NCBI RefSeq assembly: GCF_900961225.1 | Contig: NZ_CAAHFN010000055.1 | Span: forward strand, 16,744-80,743 | DNA length: 64,000 nucleotides | Direction of reading: 5' to 3' | Source: Modicisalibacter radicis | GTDB taxonomy: Bacteria > Pseudomonadota > Gammaproteobacteria > Pseudomonadales > Halomonadaceae | In this document: piece after piece, positions 61,357-64,000 of the stretch | Position numbering within the stretch: the first letter of the stretch is position 1 | Layout of the letters: every line of letters starts with the position of its first letter | The notes under the pieces: generated by a model | Database searches by the model: none | What the model was told of the DNA's origin: nothing | Seen by the model: only the letters and a program-made list of their open reading frames with translations | Made by a program: the position numbers and the translations under genes

Positions 61357-61387
61357 AAAAAGGCGGTATCGGGGAGCCGATACCGCC
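61357..61387 (-). terminator. Terminator after the iutA-like gene
   Basis: An 11-base-pair stem (GGCGGTATCGG at 61362-61372 with CCGATACCGCC at 61377-61387) followed by five T on the minus strand. Confidence 0.9.
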
Positions 61388-61415
61388 GTCGTTGCTCGGC
61401 TGCCAGCGAGTTCGC

Positions 61416-63515
61416 TCAGTACTCGTGAGACCAGCTCAGCGTATAGGTCCGCCCGCGTCCCTGGTAATCGTAGAGGTATTCGGGACCGTACTGGGGCGAG
61501 TAGAACAACGCCGCACGCTGCCCCCAGACCGTGGAATACGCCTCGTCCAGCAGATTGCTCACGCCCAGGCTCAACGTGCCGAACCGTGTATCCTCGCTCG
61601 CCGTCAAATCCAGCGTGGTGTAGCCGTCAATCTGGCGGTCTTCGGCATCTTCGAGGTCCAGGTAATGGCTGGCCTGCAGGCGCGCCGAGGTATCGAAGTC
61701 TGACCAGCCGACGAAGGCCGTCGCCGATGACAGCGACGCGTAGCGTGCGTCACGCTTCTCCCAGTCGCCGTCGGCGTCCTGCTGCTCCGAGCGTACCAGA
61801 TGCAGTGTGCCGCCGACCTGCCACTGCTGCCCCAGATAACGCGTCACGGCGGCCTCGATCCCGTAGTCACGCTTCTTCTCGTCGACCACGCTGACGCTCA
61901 GATCCCCGGCATTTTCCACCGCCTTGTCGGACCAGGCGTAATAAACGGAGGCCTGGGTCGACCAGTCACCGCCACGATACCGCCAGCCGAGCTCGACCTG
62001 ATCGGTCTTGATGCCACTCAAGGGATTCTCGGAGACACTGATATCGGCGCTCTTGCCATAGTACTTGGCCGGGTCCGGCAGCTCGAAGCCTTCGCTGTAA
62101 TTGCTCCAGACCTGATGGCCATTGTCGAAATCATAAAGAGCACCGGCATTGAACAGCGTTACTTCGTAGTCGTTACTGCCGCCCGGAACCCCCTGGAAAT
62201 CCTCGACCTCGACGTCCATGTGCTGCCGGCGCACCCCACCCGACAGCTGCAGCCCCTCCGTCACCTGCCATTCGCTCTGGGCGAATGCCGAAACGCCATC
62301 GACCTGGTAACTCGGGTAGCGCGGCGTGACCGAGCTCTCGACCTGATCGAGGCCGCCACTGGCATCCGAGACGGCCTTGGAGAAGGTCATCTGGCTAGCA
62401 TCGAACTTCTCCCTGTCCAGATCGACGCCATAACTGAGATCGACGCTCTCGGTCAGCTCAGCGTCGAACAAGGCCTTGATCCCGCTGAGGTCGGTATTCT
62501 GCTGCGAGGCACGGAATTCATACCCATCCGCGACCGGATAGGGAAAGGCCTGGAAATTGGCCTCCTCTTCGCGATGGAAGGCCTGCAGGTAGAAATCCTG
62601 GCCCAGCAGGTCAGCATGATGGTAGTTGACGTTGATTAGCTTGCGATCGGTGAGCGGCTCACGGTCCGAATCGAAGCCATCTCGAATCTGCGCATCGCTC
62701 AGGTCCGGGGAAGCGCTGCCTAGGTTGGGGAAGTAAACTCCGCGCTCACCCTCGTAACCCGATTCGTAGAGCTGCCCCATCACTTCCAGCGTCTGCTGCT
62801 CAGTCAACTGGAAACTGACATTGCCCATCACGTCGACGCTGCGGTTCTCCTGCAGGTCGGTCTGGGCAATGTCCGGAAAGATCTCTTCCCCGTTGCCATC
62901 GTAGAAGCGACCATTTTCCGTGTAGGCAACACCGAGCCGGCCATGCACCCTGTCGCTGCCGCCACTGACCGACTGAGCCACCTGGCGGTCGAAGTCGTCG
63001 CTGGCATCGAACCCGCTGGTCATGCCGATGCGAGTCTCGAAGGAGGGCGGCCCCGCCTGCCCCTTCTTGGTGATGATATTGATCAAGCCCCCCGTCGCGC
63101 CGCCGCCGTACAGGCTGCTGGCGCCCGACAGGACTTCCACCCGCTCGACGTTGAACGGGTCGATCGAGTCGAACTGTCGCGACAGTCCCCGCGAACTATT
63201 GAGCGATACGCCATCGATCAGCACCTGAGCGCTCCGGCCACGCATGTTCTGGCCGTAGTTGGTGCGCCCCTGAGGCGCGAAGTCCAGGCTCGGCACGAGC
63301 CTGCCCAGGGCGGTCTTGAGGTCGGCACCGCTATTGAGCTGCTGGCGCAGTTCCGCCCCCTCCACCACCCAAACCGTACCGGGGATCTGGCTGATCTGAG
63401 TGGGTGTACGCGAACCGACGACGACCATGGTCTCCTGCTCGTCGGCAGCCTGCAGTGCCATCGGCGCGGAGAACAACCCGGCGGTCATGGCAATGGATAG
63501 TTTACGGGGTCTCAT
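61416..63515 (-). CDS. iutA: TonB-dependent ferric aerobactin receptor (IutA-like)
   Basis: 699 residues with a signal peptide cleaved near residue 23 (ALQA-AD), TonB box ETMVVVGS, plug domain (about 40-160; GRTNYGQNMRGR, SIDPFNVERVEVLSGASSLY by sense) and 22-strand barrel ending in the aromatic residue of WSHEY. Plug and barrel blocks (YGGGATGGLINI, FELPDPAKYYG, VWGQRAALFYSP) closely resemble E. coli IutA. It stands alone: no aerobactin synthesis or permease genes lie nearby, so use of foreign siderophore is plausible. Confidence 0.93.
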   Translation of the reverse strand: MRPRKLSIAMTAGLFSAPMALQAADEQETMVVVGSRTPTQISQIPGTVWVVEGAELRQQLNSGADLKTALGRLVPSLDFAPQGRTNYGQNMRGRSAQVLIDGVSLNSSRGLSRQFDSIDPFNVERVEVLSGASSLYGGGATGGLINIITKKGQAGPPSFETRIGMTSGFDASDDFDRQVAQSVSGGSDRVHGRLGVAYTENGRFYDGNGEEIFPDIAQTDLQENRSVDVMGNVSFQLTEQQTLEVMGQLYESGYEGERGVYFPNLGSASPDLSDAQIRDGFDSDREPLTDRKLINVNYHHADLLGQDFYLQAFHREEEANFQAFPYPVADGYEFRASQQNTDLSGIKALFDAELTESVDLSYGVDLDREKFDASQMTFSKAVSDASGGLDQVESSVTPRYPSYQVDGVSAFAQSEWQVTEGLQLSGGVRRQHMDVEVEDFQGVPGGSNDYEVTLFNAGALYDFDNGHQVWSNYSEGFELPDPAKYYGKSADISVSENPLSGIKTDQVELGWRYRGGDWSTQASVYYAWSDKAVENAGDLSVSVVDEKKRDYGIEAAVTRYLGQQWQVGGTLHLVRSEQQDADGDWEKRDARYASLSSATAFVGWSDFDTSARLQASHYLDLEDAEDRQIDGYTTLDLTASEDTRFGTLSLGVSNLLDEAYSTVWGQRAALFYSPQYGPEYLYDYQGRGRTYTLSWSHEY

Positions 63516-63587
63516 TGTATTGTCCTTGGGTCCGGTGACTGCTGGATTCCTTGCTCGCAGCGCATGGTAAGGAATCGAGAATCGAAC

Positions 63588-63606
63588 CTCAATGAGAACA
63601 ATTACT
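63588..63606 (-). promoter_or_regulatory. iutA: Weak Fur-box-like site upstream of iutA
   Basis: On the minus strand this AT-rich 19-mer matches about 10 of 19 positions of the Fur consensus, including the TAAT and CATT half-site cores. It lies about 75 bases before the start codon, where Fur control of a siderophore receptor is expected. Below a firm threshold. Confidence 0.35.
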
Positions 63607-63727
63607 CTTTATAACAATGACTATAGGCACCCCCGAGGCATGACAGGCCGAACCGCCTCTCGGTCAGGCACAAGAAAACCCGGGGAAGAGATGCGAAGGC
63701 CGGGGCACCCTTACGAATTCCGCGCAT

Positions 63728-63760
63728 AAAAAAAGCCCCCGGGATGGCCGGGGGCTTTTT
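63728..63760. terminator. Bidirectional terminator downstream of the rRNA operon
   Basis: GCCCCCGG (63735-63742) pairs with CCGGGGGC (63748-63755), with A7 on the left and T5 on the right. It stops minus-strand rRNA transcripts before iutA. Confidence 0.9.
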
Positions 63761-63796
63761 CGTGACGAGGCCTGACGAGGGTCGGGACGGCCACCC

Positions 63797-63841
63797 GTCG
63801 GGCGGCGCTCCGTCGGGCGGCGCTCCGTCGGGCGGCGCTCC
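63797..63841. repeat. Three tandem copies of a 15-base unit
   Basis: GTCGGGCGGCGCTCC is repeated exactly at 63797-63811, 63812-63826 and 63827-63841, preceded by a degraded partial copy at 63781-63796. It lies between the two hairpins that follow the 5S rRNA. Function unknown. Confidence 0.95.
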
Positions 63842-63873
63842 GCGACGCTTCAGGGAAGCCCCGAAACGACAAT

Positions 63874-63896
63874 ACCCCCGACCACTGGCCGGGGGT
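63874..63896 (-). terminator. First terminator hairpin after 5S rRNA
   Basis: Ten-base-pair stem (63874-63883 with 63887-63896, one wobble, loop ACT), 11 bases after the 5S 3' end; the following minus-strand tail TATTGTCGTTT is moderately T-rich. Confidence 0.65.
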
Positions 63897-63906
63897 GTCG
63901 AAATAA

Positions 63907-64000
63907 ATGCCTGACGATGACCTACTCTCGCATGGGGAAGCCCCACACTACCATCGGCGCTGAGCGGTTTCACTGCTGAGTTCGGCATGGGGTCAGGTGG
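63907..64000 (-). rRNA. rrf: 5S ribosomal RNA, 5' end cut by window
   Basis: The minus strand reads CCACCTGACCCCATGCCGAA, then ACTCAGCAGTGAAAC, CGCCGATGGTAGTGTGGGG, CCCCATGCGAGAGTAGG and ends GTCAGGCAT, which is the 3' 94 bases of gammaproteobacterial 5S rRNA. It should be the distal gene of an rRNA operon whose 16S and 23S lie beyond base 64000. Confidence 0.97.

Larger units (their letters stand above)
63516..63906. other. Gap between the iutA-like gene and 5S rRNA
   Basis: 391 bases with no credible gene. From left to right it holds the iutA upstream region with a weak Fur-like site, an intrinsic terminator, a triple 15-base tandem repeat and a second hairpin right after the 5S rRNA. A 128-codon open frame crossing it overlaps the 5S gene and both hairpins and is not credible. 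Confidence 0.8.

Noticed and set aside
63602..63988. 128-codon minus-strand open frame with APPDG repeats
   Set aside because: It overlaps the 5S rRNA and both terminator hairpins; the repeats are just the translated 15-base tandem units.

Overview
The window looks like a chromosomal segment of a high-GC, aerobic gammaproteobacterium. The his–mutY block and the ribosomal/RNA polymerase gene order resemble Pseudomonas. The protein sequences, the uvrA–MFS–ssb arrangement and the general style suggest a halophile of the Halomonadaceae (Halomonas and relatives). The family assignment is an inference from gene content, not a measured identity.

Bases 1-3964 are the right arm of an integrated filamentous (inovirus, Pf-like) prophage: a secretin cut by the window edge, a TraX-type membrane acyltransferase, a replication initiator and a tyrosine integrase. 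It ends against the 3' end of tRNA-Thr in a Phe–Gln–Thr tRNA operon. Bases 4300-17600 hold housekeeping genes. These are yggX, mutY, an AsmA-family protein, a PanZ-like acetyl-CoA sensor, hisBHAF, a DUF416 protein, an alkyltransferase-like protein, a glutamine amidotransferase that has lost its catalytic Cys, the selenium pair selU (mnmH)/selD, radA and an NlpE-like lipoprotein.

Bases 17670-21900 form a nitrosative-stress locus. Flavohemoglobin hmp and an Old Yellow Enzyme lie on the minus strand, divergent from norR. The gap between hmp and norR carries three GT-N7-AC NorR sites and a near-perfect sigma-54 promoter facing hmp. Next come a quinone-oxidoreductase-like enzyme, ssb, an MFS transporter and uvrA.

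Bases 28264-58850 are one long minus-strand expression block. In transcription order it reads tRNA-Trp, secE-nusG, rplKAJL-rpoBC, rpsLG-fusA-tuf, the S10 operon, the spc operon and the alpha operon (rpsM-rpsK-rpsD-rpoA-rplQ). Visible controls include a consensus S10 promoter, an rpsL promoter overlapping the rpoC terminator, an attenuator-like terminator between rplL and rpoB, and a structured rplJ leader. The tRNA cluster Tyr-Gly-Thr lies upstream of tRNA-Trp/secE, but the tufB gene usual at this spot is absent and only a terminator is found there.

Bases 59450-64000 hold coaX and birA, an IutA-like ferric-aerobactin receptor with a weak Fur-like site, and the 3' part of a 5S rRNA. The 5S is followed by two terminators and a 15-base triple tandem repeat.
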